From: Pseudomonas sp. GD03858
Lineage (GTDB): Bacteria; Pseudomonadota; Gammaproteobacteria; Pseudomonadales; Pseudomonadaceae
DNA length: 43,039 nucleotides
NCBI RefSeq assembly: GCF_029840925.1
Contig: NZ_JAOCDM010000038.1
Coordinates: 1 to 43,039, forward strand
Direction of reading: 5' to 3'
Numbering within the stretch: position 1 is the first letter of the stretch; every line of letters starts with the position of its first letter. The position numbers and the translations under genes were made by a program. Below, piece after piece: positions 27,853 through 36,196 of the stretch. The notes beneath the pieces are model-generated. The model searched no databases and was not told the origin of the DNA. It saw only the letters and a program-made list of their open reading frames with translations.

Positions 27853-28554
27853 TCAGTTGATGGCCGCGGCCGAGCTTTCGGTCGCCGCCAGCGGCCCCCG
27901 TCCACTGGCCCTGATGCGCTGTGCCCGGGCCTGGGCCTCGGCGAACTGCTCCGGCTTCAGACGCAGGCGATTCAGCAGATCCTCGGCCTGGGTCCAGTTG
28001 TCCTGCACCAGCGACAAGGTCACCAGGTTGACCGCCGGCAAGGGGTTGTCGTCCTTGAGCTCGATGGCGGTCAGGAACTCGAAGCGCGCCTGCTCGAAAT
28101 GTCCCAGGTTCATCTGCACCACCCCCAGGTCGTTGCGCACCTTTTCGTCGGTGGGCGCCAGGCGCACCGCCCGTTGCAAGTTGCGCAGCGCCTGCGCGTC
28201 GTCGCCACGGGCCGAGGCCAGTTGCCCCAGGCCGTGCTCACCCTCGGCGGCCAGGCAGCCGCCGAGCAGGCTGCGATAGAGCGGCTCGGCCTCGCCACGC
28301 CCGAGCTGGCGCAACACCTTGGCCTTGCGCAGGCGTACCTGGTCGAGGGTCTCGGGTAACTGCTCCAGGTGCGCCAGCCCGGCATGCGGACGGCCTTCGC
28401 TGATCATCTGGTCGGCCATGTCCAGGCTCAGTTGCTGGTCGGCATCGGGCTTGCCGCAGCTGCTGCCGCCGAGCAGGCGGGCCAGGCCCTCAGGAGGCTG
28501 GCCGGCACAGCCGGTGAGCAGCAACAGACCGCTAAGCAGCAAGATCGTTTTCAT
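27853..28554 (-). CDS. tadD: TadD, TPR lipoprotein of Flp pilus assembly
   Basis: 233-aa lipoprotein. Signal peptide MKTILLLSGLLLLTGC with the lipidated Cys16, then tetratricopeptide-like helices (about residues 50-200: LRNLQRAVRLAPTDEKVRNDLG, shown in two parts in the protein, and FEQARFEFLTAIELKDDNP). TadD acts as a pilotin or scaffold for the secretin RcpA in the outer membrane. Ribosome site GGAGGGGGAG. Seventh of the operon rcpC-rcpA-tadZ-tadA-tadB-tadC-tadD. Confidence 0.88.
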   Translation of the reverse strand: MKTILLLSGLLLLTGCAGQPPEGLARLLGGSSCGKPDADQQLSLDMADQMISEGRPHAGLAHLEQLPETLDQVRLRKAKVLRQLGRGEAEPLYRSLLGGCLAAEGEHGLGQLASARGDDAQALRNLQRAVRLAPTDEKVRNDLGVVQMNLGHFEQARFEFLTAIELKDDNPLPAVNLVTLSLVQDNWTQAEDLLNRLRLKPEQFAEAQARAQRIRASGRGPLAATESSAAAIN

Positions 28555-28613
28555 TGTATTTCTCCCCCTCCAATGCACCCTCGTGCCGCTCCTGCAGTAC
28601 CTGCGCTCCATGT

Positions 28614-29501
28614 TCATGACCCCAGGGCCCGCGCCAACGCGGAAAAGCCAGGCCCGGCCAGCACGATGAGCAAGGCCGGGAACAGGAACACCATCATCAC
28701 CGCCGACATCTTCGCCGACATCTTCGACACCCGCTCCTGCAGGCCGGTCAGACGTCGGTCATCGAGCAGTTCCTTGAGCGCCAGCAGCGACTTCATCGAA
28801 CCACTGCCCTGCGCCAGCAGCTGCTGAAGGATCACGCAGGTGTCGATGAACTCGTCCACCGCCAGCAGCCGCGCGGTTTTCTCCAGCTCCGGCCCCAGGG
28901 CAAGGCCCGAATCGACACGCTGCAGCACCAGGCGCAGTTCGTCACTGATGTTCGGCACCAGGCTGCGGCCCTCATGGGCCAGCACGCGCAAGGCCTGCTC
29001 CACCGCCAGCCCGGTTTCGAAGAGGATGCGCAGCAACGGAATCAGCAGGCTCACTTCCTGGGCGATCTTGCGCTGGCGCCGTGCCGCCGCCGCCGCCAGC
29101 AGACGCTTGGGCAGCAGATAGCCCGCGCCCAGCGCGCACAGCACCAGCACGCTCCAGTGCCCACGGTTTTCGGCCGGCAGGCCATGGGTCAGCAGCAACG
29201 CCGCCAGCACCGCCAATACCGGCAAGCCCAGCTGCATCGCGGCGAACAGCGCCCGTTGCCGGCTGCGTCGCCAGCCCAGTCTGTCGAGCAGCGCCTGTGT
29301 TTCACCGTCCAGGCGTTGCAGGCGCCGGCCCAGGGCACTGCTGCCCAACCATTGCAGCCAATCGCCCAGCCGCTCGTCCCGGGCCAGACGCCCCTGCAGG
29401 CGCCGCGCCACCCGCTGCCGAGCACGCAACTGGCGCGCGGCCTGCAGGGCCAGCAAGGCAAAGGCGGCGAACAGGCAAAAAGCACTGAGCAACAGGGCCA
29501 T
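28614..29501 (-). CDS. tadC: TadC, inner-membrane platform protein
   Basis: 295-aa type II secretion F (GspF)-like membrane protein. One N-terminal helix (MALLLSAFCLFAAFALLAL), a second pair in the middle (LGLPVLAVLAALLL, LVLCALGAGYLLP), a cytoplasmic T2SSF domain (VSLLIPLLRILFETGLAVEQALRVL is its start) and a C-terminal helix (MMVFLFPALLIVLAGPG). TadB and TadC together form the membrane base driven by the ATPase TadA. Start chosen at MALLLSAF with GGAG upstream; it begins 2 bp after tadB ends. Confidence 0.9.
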   Translation of the reverse strand: MALLLSAFCLFAAFALLALQAARQLRARQRVARRLQGRLARDERLGDWLQWLGSSALGRRLQRLDGETQALLDRLGWRRSRQRALFAAMQLGLPVLAVLAALLLTHGLPAENRGHWSVLVLCALGAGYLLPKRLLAAAAARRQRKIAQEVSLLIPLLRILFETGLAVEQALRVLAHEGRSLVPNISDELRLVLQRVDSGLALGPELEKTARLLAVDEFIDTCVILQQLLAQGSGSMKSLLALKELLDDRRLTGLQERVSKMSAKMSAVMMVFLFPALLIVLAGPGFSALARALGS

Positions 29502-29503
29502 GC

Positions 29504-30382
29504 TCACAAACTCCTCATCATGCGCCACAGCACCAGGCACCCGACGACCTGCAGGGCGAAGGCGAACAACAGCAGCATCTGCCCATGGCTGTCGCGCCAC
29601 ATGGCCAGCAGGTAACCCGGGTTGGCGAGCAGGAAGTAACCGACCATGGCCAACGGCAGCGCGCCGAGGATCAGCGCCGTGATGCGCGTTTCGCCCGTCA
29701 TGGCGCGCAACTGGCGGTCGCCCTGCTCGTGCTCGCGAATCAGCTTGATCAGGTTCTCCAGCAACTCGCTGGCGTTGCCACCATGACGCTGGTTGATGCG
29801 CAGGCCCAGGGCGAACATGCGCAGCTCGTCCTGGCGATACAGCTCGGCGAACTCGCTGACCGCGTCCTCCAGCGGCACGCCCAACTGCACGTTGCGACGC
29901 ACCCGCAGCATGGCCGAACGCAGCGGTTCACGGGTGCTGTCGATACCACCGAGCACCGCCTCGTTGAGCGTGCGCCCGGCCTTGAGGCTGCGCACGCCGT
30001 AGTCGAGCAGGCCAGGCAATTGCTGGATGATCTGGCGCAGCCGGCGCCGGCTGCGCCAGCTCAGGTAGAAGTGCCCGAGCAGGGGCAACCCCAGACACGC
30101 CATCAGCGCCGCCACCCAGCCCCCCAGCAGCCCGGCCGCCAGCGTCAGTGCCAGCCAGGCCGCGAGCCAGGGCCTGGGGGCAAACTCGGCATGGGCCAGG
30201 CCCGCGCGCTGCAACAGCGGGTCAAGCCAATCGCGCCGGGCACTGCCCATACGCAACATATGAAAGGCACGCCCCAGACGCTGCAAGACGCGCTCCTCGC
30301 CACGCTTGTACAGGCCCAGGCGCCACAGCAACAGCGCCATGCCCAGGCACAACGGCGACAGCGCCAGCAGCAGCGGTCCCAT
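29504..30382 (-). CDS. tadB: TadB, inner-membrane platform protein
   Basis: 292-aa GspF-like membrane protein and partner of TadC. N-terminal helix (MGPLLLALSPLCLGMALLLW), a double-helix segment at about 80-120, the T2SSF core (LRQIIQQLPGLLDYGVRSLKAG...) and two C-terminal helices. The ATG shares one base with the TGA of tadA (TGATG), so translation is coupled. A much longer open frame in the same register runs back through tadA, but it is the out-of-frame shadow of tadA. Confidence 0.9.
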   Translation of the reverse strand: MGPLLLALSPLCLGMALLLWRLGLYKRGEERVLQRLGRAFHMLRMGSARRDWLDPLLQRAGLAHAEFAPRPWLAAWLALTLAAGLLGGWVAALMACLGLPLLGHFYLSWRSRRRLRQIIQQLPGLLDYGVRSLKAGRTLNEAVLGGIDSTREPLRSAMLRVRRNVQLGVPLEDAVSEFAELYRQDELRMFALGLRINQRHGGNASELLENLIKLIREHEQGDRQLRAMTGETRITALILGALPLAMVGYFLLANPGYLLAMWRDSHGQMLLLFAFALQVVGCLVLWRMMRSL

Positions 30383-31638
30383 CACAGCACCCCCTCGTGA
30401 CGCAGCTTGCTGCCCGCAGGGTTCGGCGCCTCGCGCAGGAAGGCATCGCCATTGCGTCGATCGAGGCGGAACAAGGTGTTGGTGACATACACGTCGTCGC
30501 GTACCCCGACCACCTCCAGCACTTCGCTGACGCAACGCCGGCCATCGGCCAGGCGAGTCAGTTGGATCACCACGTCCAGCGCCGCGCAGATCATCTGCCG
30601 CAGGGTCTTCTCGGCGACCTGGCGCCCGGTCAGGCCGACCAGGGTCTCCAGGCGCAGTAGGGCGTCCTGGGCGGTGTTGGCGTGCACCGTGCTCATCGAA
30701 CCGTCGTGGCCGGTGTTCATCGCGGTCATCACGTCGAGCACCTCGGCGCCGCGGATCTCGCCGAGGATGATGCGATCCGGGCGCATGCGCAGGGCATTGC
30801 GGATCAGCTCGCTGGCCTTGATCTCGCCATGGCCCTCGGCGTTCGGCGGACGGGTCTCCAGGCGCACCACATGCGGGTGGTGCAGTTGCAGCTCGGCGAC
30901 ATCCTCGATGGTCACCAGGCGCTCCTGGGGGGCGATCATCTGGCTGAGGATGTTCAGCAGCGTGGTCTTGCCGGTACCGGTGCCGCCGCTGACGAGGATA
31001 TTGCAGCGCCGGCCCACGGCCCGTTCGAGAAAGTCGTAGATGGCCTGGTCGATGGCGCGGGTGGCCAGCAGGTCGGCGCTCTTGAGCATGTCCTGGCGGA
31101 ACTTGCGAATCGACAGGCACGGCCCGTCCAGGGCCACGGGCGGGATGATCGCATTGACCCGGCTGCCGTCGGGCATGCGCGCATCGACCATCGGCGACGA
31201 CTCGTCCAGGCGCCGCCCCAGGGGCGCGAGGATGCGCTGCATCACCCGCTCGACGTGGTGGGCATCGATGAAACGCAGGTCGGTCTGTTGCAGCAAGCCG
31301 CCACGCTCGACGAACACCCGGTACGGACCATTGACCAGGATCTCGGTGACGCTGGGGTCGCGCAGCAGCACCTCCAGCGGCCCATAGCCGGTCAGTTCGT
31401 CGACGATCTCCTCGCCCAGGCGCTCCATCTCGTAGCGCGACAGCGCCAGGCGCAGGCGCGCGACATAGTCGCCGACCTGCTCCAGGACGAACTGCGCCAG
31501 CGCCGGGCGCGCGCCTTCGAGCAGGTTGCGACCACTGTCCTCGATGGCGTCGATGACATGCCGGTGCAAGGCGCGCTTGAGCACCTGCGGATCGTTCGCC
31601 GCATGGCGCGGCCCGCCAAAGGGTTCTTCGTTGCTCAT
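30382..31638 (-). CDS. tadA: TadA, secretion ATPase of the Flp pilus
   Basis: 418-aa type II/IV secretion ATPase (CpaF family) that powers Flp pilus assembly at the inner membrane. Walker A GGTGTGKTT with Lys224, the Asp box IEDVAELQL, Walker B IILGEIRG and the His box GSMSTVHANT are all present. The N-terminal half carries the usual DELTGYGPLE and VTEILVNGPYRV motifs. The start MSNEEPFGG overlaps the tadZ stop (ATGA). Confidence 0.95.
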   Translation of the reverse strand: MSNEEPFGGPRHAANDPQVLKRALHRHVIDAIEDSGRNLLEGARPALAQFVLEQVGDYVARLRLALSRYEMERLGEEIVDELTGYGPLEVLLRDPSVTEILVNGPYRVFVERGGLLQQTDLRFIDAHHVERVMQRILAPLGRRLDESSPMVDARMPDGSRVNAIIPPVALDGPCLSIRKFRQDMLKSADLLATRAIDQAIYDFLERAVGRRCNILVSGGTGTGKTTLLNILSQMIAPQERLVTIEDVAELQLHHPHVVRLETRPPNAEGHGEIKASELIRNALRMRPDRIILGEIRGAEVLDVMTAMNTGHDGSMSTVHANTAQDALLRLETLVGLTGRQVAEKTLRQMICAALDVVIQLTRLADGRRCVSEVLEVVGVRDDVYVTNTLFRLDRRNGDAFLREAPNPAGSKLRHEGVL

Positions 31639-32825
31639 CGATTGCCCCACAGCCGGCGCAGCCAGGCATGGGCCGGCGGCGCGAGGTTTTCCGAGCGACG
31701 CGCCAGGCGCTCGCCGAGGCCGCGCAGGGCCTGGGTCAGGCTCTCGCGCGGGGCCAGCTCGAACAGGCTCAGGCCCTGGTTCTTGGCGTTCAGGCGCAAC
31801 TCCGGGCTGTACGGCATGACGTTGAGCAGCGCCAGCCCATAGCGCTTGGCCAGGGCATCGGCATCCGGCGCCACATGACGCAGGTAGCGGTCCACCAAAA
31901 GGCTGGCGTGTTCGAGCTTGATGCCGCGGTCGCGCCATTGCTCGAGCACGTCCAGGTTGCGGCGGCAGTCGAGGATGTTCTGGTCGGTGTAGACGATCAG
32001 CTTGTCGCAGTGGCTGACGATGGTGCGCAACGCCTCGCTGTCGGCCTGCCCGGTGAGGTTCACGACGATGTGCTGGAAGTGCTGGCGCAAGGCGCCGAGC
32101 AGCATGTACAGCTCGGCGGCGCTGGTCTGCTCAAGGGCCTCATCGTTGTCGGCGTAGGCGAGAATGCGCAAGCCACCCTTGTCACGGGTGAAGGCGCTGT
32201 CGATCAGGGTCGCGTCGAGGCGGCGCAGGTGGCGCAGGGCATCGCCGAAATGGAACGAGGCCTCCAGCCCCAGCAAGGTCAGGCTGTCGCCACGCGGCAG
32301 GCCGAGATCGAGCAACAGCGTCTGCTGGCCGCTGTCCTGCACCACCCGCGCCAGGTGGGTGGTGAGCAACGCGCCATCGGCGCCGCGCTGGACCCCGAAG
32401 AGCACGGTGAGGCCTCCCAGGCTGGGGCTGCCGGCGACCGTCGGCAAGCGCTTGCCCAGGCGCCGCACCAGGCCGGCCACCTCGCTGGCCCGCGAGCCAT
32501 AGGCGACGAAGTCGCGGGCGCCGGCGCGCATGGCGTGCAGCACCAGCTGGTTGTCCATGCCATCGCCCAGGGCGACGATGGCCAGCATCGGCTTGGCCTC
32601 CAGCAAGCCCTCGATCAGCGCGCACTGGCTGATCAGCTGCTCACGGTCCAGGCCGATGAACACCAGGTTGCTGAAAGTCATGTCGACCAGCGCCAGCAAC
32701 TCGTCGAGGCCCGCGCTGCCGGCGCCGATCACCTGTCCCAGCGGTGCCAGGGCGCCTTGCAGCCAGTGCAGGTCCTCTTCGTTGCGGGTCAGGGCCAGGT
32801 AGGTCTGGTTCAGGCTTTCACTCAT
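31635..32825 (-). CDS. tadZ: TadZ/CpaE-type localisation ATPase
   Basis: 396-aa MinD/ParA-like protein. The N-terminal third is a degenerate receiver-like domain (TFSNLVFIGLD, MLAIVALGDGMDNQ). The ATPase part follows (LTVLFGVQRGADGALLTTHLA), where the Walker A is atypical and lacks the usual GKT, as in many TadZ proteins. Further signs are LLLDLGLPRGDS and VVNLTGQAD. TadZ marks the pole or site where the Tad machine is built. Both gene ends overlap neighbours by four bases. Confidence 0.88.
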   Translation of the reverse strand: MSESLNQTYLALTRNEEDLHWLQGALAPLGQVIGAGSAGLDELLALVDMTFSNLVFIGLDREQLISQCALIEGLLEAKPMLAIVALGDGMDNQLVLHAMRAGARDFVAYGSRASEVAGLVRRLGKRLPTVAGSPSLGGLTVLFGVQRGADGALLTTHLARVVQDSGQQTLLLDLGLPRGDSLTLLGLEASFHFGDALRHLRRLDATLIDSAFTRDKGGLRILAYADNDEALEQTSAAELYMLLGALRQHFQHIVVNLTGQADSEALRTIVSHCDKLIVYTDQNILDCRRNLDVLEQWRDRGIKLEHASLLVDRYLRHVAPDADALAKRYGLALLNVMPYSPELRLNAKNQGLSLFELAPRESLTQALRGLGERLARRSENLAPPAHAWLRRLWGNR

Positions 32826-34111
32826 TGGGATAACCCGCCACGGCCATCGAAGTTGCCGTTTTCCATGAAGAACAGGCGGCCCCAGCTAGGGTCGTAGGTA
32901 CGCAGCCCCTCGCCCGGCAGCTCCGGCAGGCGCGCGTTGGCGGCCAGCGGCTGGACCAGGTGCGGAGTGACGATCATCAGCAGTTCGGTCTCCTCGCGAT
33001 TGAGCGCCGACTGACGGAAGAACGCGCCGATGATCGGCAGGTTGCCCAGGCCCGGCATCTTGTCCACGCTCGAGCGCACATTGCTGCTGATCAGGCCGCT
33101 GATGATGAAGCTTTCGCCGTCGGCCAGGGAAATACTGGTGTCGGTGCGCCTCACGCTCAGGCCGGGCACCTGGGTACCGGCGATGGTCACCGCGTTGTTG
33201 TAGTCGAGCTCGCTGACTTCCGGGGCCACCTTCAACGTGATGCGGTTGCGGCTGACCACGGTGGGGGTCAGGGCCAGGCGCACACCGAACTCCTTGTACT
33301 CGATCGACACGTTGTCGCTGCCGCTGCTGGGTACCGGGATGGGAATCTCGCCGCCGGCCAGGAAGCTCGCGGTCAGGCCGCTCAGCACCGTGAGGCTGGG
33401 ACGCGCCAGGGTGTAGGCGAAACCGCTGTTCTCCAGGGCATTGATCATCGCCAGGAAACGGCTGCTGCCACCACCCCAGACGATGTTGAAGACATCGTTG
33501 TCGAGCGGGATGCCAGGCTTCACATTGATGTAGTTGCCTGGGTTCGCGCTGTCGGCCACGCTGGGCACATGGCCTGGGCGCACCACCGTGTTGGGCACGG
33601 TGTTGGGCGAGCCGATCAGGGTGTTGTTCGAGCCCTTGAAGAACAGGCGCGCCCCGGCCTCCTTGTACTTGAGGCGGCGCACCTCGACGAAGCGAATGTC
33701 GGCCTGCACCTGCACCGGCAGGTCTTCCTGCGCCGACGGCAGCTGCGCCGTCTCGGCCATGTCGGCGCTGGCGCGGCCCTTGACGAAGAGCATGGCCCGG
33801 TGCGGCTGCGCGGCGCAGTCGGTCCACAGCATCAGGCTGGTGTTGCCCTGCGCCACCGCCGTCAGCAGCACCGCGCGCTCGCCACTGGGCTGCACATCGG
33901 CCACCTTGGGTTCGCCTACCGCCGCCCGGGTGATGGTCACCGGCAGGCGCAGTTCCTGCTGCAGGCCCTGGTCCATCTCGATCACCGACGGCAGCTGGGC
34001 GAACGCCGCGCAGCCCTTGGCCGCGGCCTGTGACGGCCAAGGCACGACCAGCCCCAGCAGACACGAGGCCAGCAGCGCACCACGTAGAGAAGCATGCAAA
34101 GAACGACGCAT
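32822..34111 (-). CDS. rcpA: RcpA, outer-membrane secretin of the Flp pilus
   Basis: 429-aa CpaC/RcpA secretin. A signal peptide (RRSLHASLRGALLASCLLG...SQAAA) is followed by the pilus-type N-domain (DQGLQQELRLPVTITRAAVG) and the GspD-like secretin core (YKEFGVRLALTPTVV, LADGESFIISGLI, MPGLGNLPIIGAFFR). It forms the outer-membrane ring through which the Flp fibre passes. Two in-frame ATGs lie close together; the second (34111) has AAGGA at better distance, the first (34120) is possible. Confidence 0.9.
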   Translation of the reverse strand: MRRSLHASLRGALLASCLLGLVVPWPSQAAAKGCAAFAQLPSVIEMDQGLQQELRLPVTITRAAVGEPKVADVQPSGERAVLLTAVAQGNTSLMLWTDCAAQPHRAMLFVKGRASADMAETAQLPSAQEDLPVQVQADIRFVEVRRLKYKEAGARLFFKGSNNTLIGSPNTVPNTVVRPGHVPSVADSANPGNYINVKPGIPLDNDVFNIVWGGGSSRFLAMINALENSGFAYTLARPSLTVLSGLTASFLAGGEIPIPVPSSGSDNVSIEYKEFGVRLALTPTVVSRNRITLKVAPEVSELDYNNAVTIAGTQVPGLSVRRTDTSISLADGESFIISGLISSNVRSSVDKMPGLGNLPIIGAFFRQSALNREETELLMIVTPHLVQPLAANARLPELPGEGLRTYDPSWGRLFFMENGNFDGRGGLSQ

Positions 34112-34130
34112 GGATTGCATCCTTGCCGGG

Positions 34131-35078
34131 TCAGGGGGTCTTGTTGGTGTCGCTGTTCTGGGCGCCACGAATGATCTGCATGGCTGGCGCGCCTGCGGCG
34201 GCCGCCGCCGTCTGGCTGGCCAGCGGCACCTGCGACAGCTGGCTGAAGCGATAGAGGCTGCGGTTGGCCGAGTCCAGCTGCGCACTGGCGTCCTTGCCGG
34301 ACCAGTAGGCCGCCAGCAATTGCTCGTCGGCACTGCGCACCGCCAGGCGCAAGGTCCCGGCCTGGGCCGCCAGCATCAACCGGCTGGCCAGGGTCTCGGG
34401 CACGGCCAGGCCGACGGTACGGGTGACATTGCTGTTGAGGGCCTGCTGATCGCGGCGTGCCTTCTGCTCCTCGGCGGTCTGCGCCGGACGACCATCGTTG
34501 CCAAGGCCGGTCTGCTGGTCGACGCTGAGCACGCGCAACGCCGGCAGCACCACCTGGGCCGAAGACTGCGGATTGTTGTTCTCCTCACGCAGGAACAGCA
34601 GCACATCGACGTAGTCACCTGGCCGCAGTTGCCCGCCCGCGCCGATCACATCGTCGACCGCCACCGCCACGGCCCGCTCGTGGCGGCGGATCATGCGAGC
34701 CAGCGGGCCACCGGCCTGGAAGCTCGACTCGTCCAGCCAGCTTCCCGCCGCCAGGGGCCGCGCACTGCTGCGCCCAAGCACCTGGTCGAGCTGCTGGAAC
34801 GCCCCGGCAGGCACGACCTGCAGGCGCTCCACGAGCACATCGTCTTCACTCAACGGGGTATTGGCAGGTACCGCCCGGCGCAGCACCACGATGGGGAAAC
34901 GCGCGGGTTCCGGGGGCGCCACCGGCACGGGCGCGGTGGGCACCACGGCCTCGGCGGGGGCAGTTGGAGGCGGCGCTGGCAACTCCGCCGGGCGGCTCAG
35001 GCGCAGGCCCCAGTAACCGGCCAACAACGCCGCCAGCAGAAACAGAGCGGCAAGGATCATGGTCAAGCGACTGCTCAT
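34131..35078 (-). CDS. rcpC: RcpC/CpaB-type pilus assembly protein
   Basis: 315-aa periplasmic protein with an N-terminal membrane anchor (MILAALFLLAALLAGYW), a Pro-rich linker (about residues 35-60), an SAF-like domain (VLRRAVPANTPLSEDDV, PLAAGSWLDESSF) and the RcpC region (GAGGQLRPGDYVDVLLF). It works with the secretin RcpA and may bind peptidoglycan. Start MSSRLTM with GGGAGGG upstream. First gene of the long minus-strand operon, facing flp. Confidence 0.88.
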   Translation of the reverse strand: MSSRLTMILAALFLLAALLAGYWGLRLSRPAELPAPPPTAPAEAVVPTAPVPVAPPEPARFPIVVLRRAVPANTPLSEDDVLVERLQVVPAGAFQQLDQVLGRSSARPLAAGSWLDESSFQAGGPLARMIRRHERAVAVAVDDVIGAGGQLRPGDYVDVLLFLREENNNPQSSAQVVLPALRVLSVDQQTGLGNDGRPAQTAEEQKARRDQQALNSNVTRTVGLAVPETLASRLMLAAQAGTLRLAVRSADEQLLAAYWSGKDASAQLDSANRSLYRFSQLSQVPLASQTAAAAAGAPAMQIIRGAQNSDTNKTP

Positions 35079-35105
35079 TTGCGCCCTCCCCGTGCCTTGG
35101 ACCGA

Positions 35106-35115
35106 TGATGGCAAA
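35106..35115. promoter_or_regulatory. Proposed Tad-locus half-site near rcpC
   Basis: TGATGGCAAA, identical over 10 bp to the site at 35299-35308. It lies about 30 bp upstream of the rcpC start. The opposite palindrome arm is not conserved here. Confidence 0.4.
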
Positions 35116-35298
35116 AAGTAACTATTTCGCTATTGGACGGTAGTTGAGACGGGTTCTTTCGCCATTAACTGCGCTGTTTTTTTTGAGCCATGAAATTGAC
35201 GCTTCGTTAAAACAAAAGCTTACAAGTGCTAATCAAAATCAACACTTTAGGATTAATACCTTCTTACATTTGCAGGCCGCCATGGCTTGACGATGCTC

Positions 35299-35308
35299 TG
35301 ATGGCAAA
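35299..35308. promoter_or_regulatory. Proposed Tad-locus operator upstream of flp
   Basis: TGATGGCAAA followed by GGGGTATC; the left arm is complete and the right arm half conserved. It sits about 60 bp before the flp ATG, a distance like that of the sites at tadG (72) and tadE (69). Confidence 0.45.
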
Positions 35309-35366
35309 GGGGTATCACTTATCAAGCCCCGTCTACCGGCGCCCTACGAGCGCAAGGAGAAGTGCC

Positions 35367-35549
35367 ATGTCGCTGCAACAGATCATTTTCCACGTGAAAA
35401 CCTTCTTCCTGCGCAAGGATGGCGCCTCCGGCATCGAGTACGCGGTGATCGCGGCCATGGTGGCGGTGGTGCTGGCCGGCTTCGTCACGCCGATCTCGAC
35501 TGAGGTGACCGACATCATGAACAAGATCAAGACCGCGATTACCCAGTGA
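35367..35549 (+). CDS. flp: Flp major pilin
   Basis: 60-aa Flp-type (type IVb) prepilin. A 19-residue leader ends KDG, then the Flp motif ASGIEYAVIAAMVAVVLAGF, with Glu at +5 and the typical Tyr at +6 after cleavage between Gly19 and Ala20 by FppA. The mature subunit is 41 aa, nearly all one hydrophobic helix plus a short tail. Strong AAGGAGAAG ribosome site. It polymerises into thin adhesive fibres that promote surface attachment and biofilm. Confidence 0.95.
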   Translation: MSLQQIIFHVKTFFLRKDGASGIEYAVIAAMVAVVLAGFVTPISTEVTDIMNKIKTAITQ

Positions 35550-35596
35550 TCCCTCCATGCCTGCATGACGTGTAGTCCCACAACCAGGAGCCGACC

Positions 35597-36004
35597 ATGC
35601 CGACCTCTTCCTTGCGTCAACAGATTCTGCTGGTGGACGACGAGGAAGAGGCCCTGCTGGAACTGGCGGAGTTGCTGGAGAACGAAGGGTTCTGTTGCCA
35701 CACCGCCACTTCGGTGCGGGCGGCCCTGCAGTTGTTGACCCGCTACCCCGACGTCGCCCTGGTGATCACCGACCTGCGCATGCCCGAGGAGAGCGGGCTG
35801 GGTCTGGTCCGGCGCCTGCGCGAGCACACCGCGCGCCAGCACCTGCCGGTGATCGTCATGTCCGGGCACGCCGACATGGACGATGTCAGCGACCTGCTGC
35901 GCTTGCAGGTGCTCGATCTGTTCCGCAAGCCGATCTACCACGCCCGCCTGCTCGAGACGCTGGAGAACCTGTTTCCCAAGCCGTTGATGCAGGCAGTGAA
36001 ATAG
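35597..36004 (+). CDS. Stand-alone receiver-domain response regulator
   Basis: 135-aa protein consisting only of a CheY-like receiver: acidic pocket VDDEEE, phospho-site Asp59 in ITDLRMPEESG, Ser in VMSGHAD, and Lys in LFRKPIYH. No output domain. It lies 47 bp after flp with its own AGGAG site and is probably co-transcribed with the pilin. It resembles the PprB receiver in layout. It may compete with PprB for PprA phosphate or act directly on the pilus machine; both are inference. Confidence 0.85.
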   Translation: MPTSSLRQQILLVDDEEEALLELAELLENEGFCCHTATSVRAALQLLTRYPDVALVITDLRMPEESGLGLVRRLREHTARQHLPVIVMSGHADMDDVSDLLRLQVLDLFRKPIYHARLLETLENLFPKPLMQAVK

Positions 36005-36037
36005 CGACGCAATAACCTCAAGCCTTGCGCCCCCCCT

Positions 36038-36180
36038 GTAGGAGCGACCTTGCCGAGGCGTCGGACCGGTCGGAAAGGGCCGCAAAGCGGCCCCTCGATT
36101 TCAGCAGCGCCGCGACAATAGCTGGGGCTGCTGCGCAGCCCTTTCCGACCGGTCCGACGCCTCGGCAAGGCCGCTCCTAC
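36038..36180. repeat. REP-type 42-bp inverted repeat (GTAGGAGCG family)
   Basis: Arms at 36038-36079 and 36139-36180 are complementary with a single mismatch over 42 bp (GTAGGAGCG...GGAAAGGG). The 59-nt centre holds smaller hairpins (GCCGC/GCGGC). It lies between the 3' ends of the response regulator and the TpsB gene and may serve both as terminator. A different family from the GTGGGAGCGGG repeats in this window. Confidence 0.85.
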
Positions 36181-36196
36181 AACGAGGTGCGTCTCC

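Larger units (their letters stand above)
35079..35366. promoter_or_regulatory. AT-rich divergent rcpC / flp control region
   Basis: 288-bp gap, much richer in A/T than the surrounding genes, with an 8-T run, TTGACG elements at 35196 and 35287, and two copies of TGATGGCAAA near its ends. It must hold promoters for both the rcpC operon and flp. No single -10 could be assigned with confidence. Confidence 0.6.

Noticed and set aside
29504..31669. 721-codon open frame that could be read as a fused TadA-TadB protein
   Set aside because: Its first 430 codons are the out-of-frame shadow of tadA; the real tadB begins at 30382, where ATG overlaps the tadA stop.
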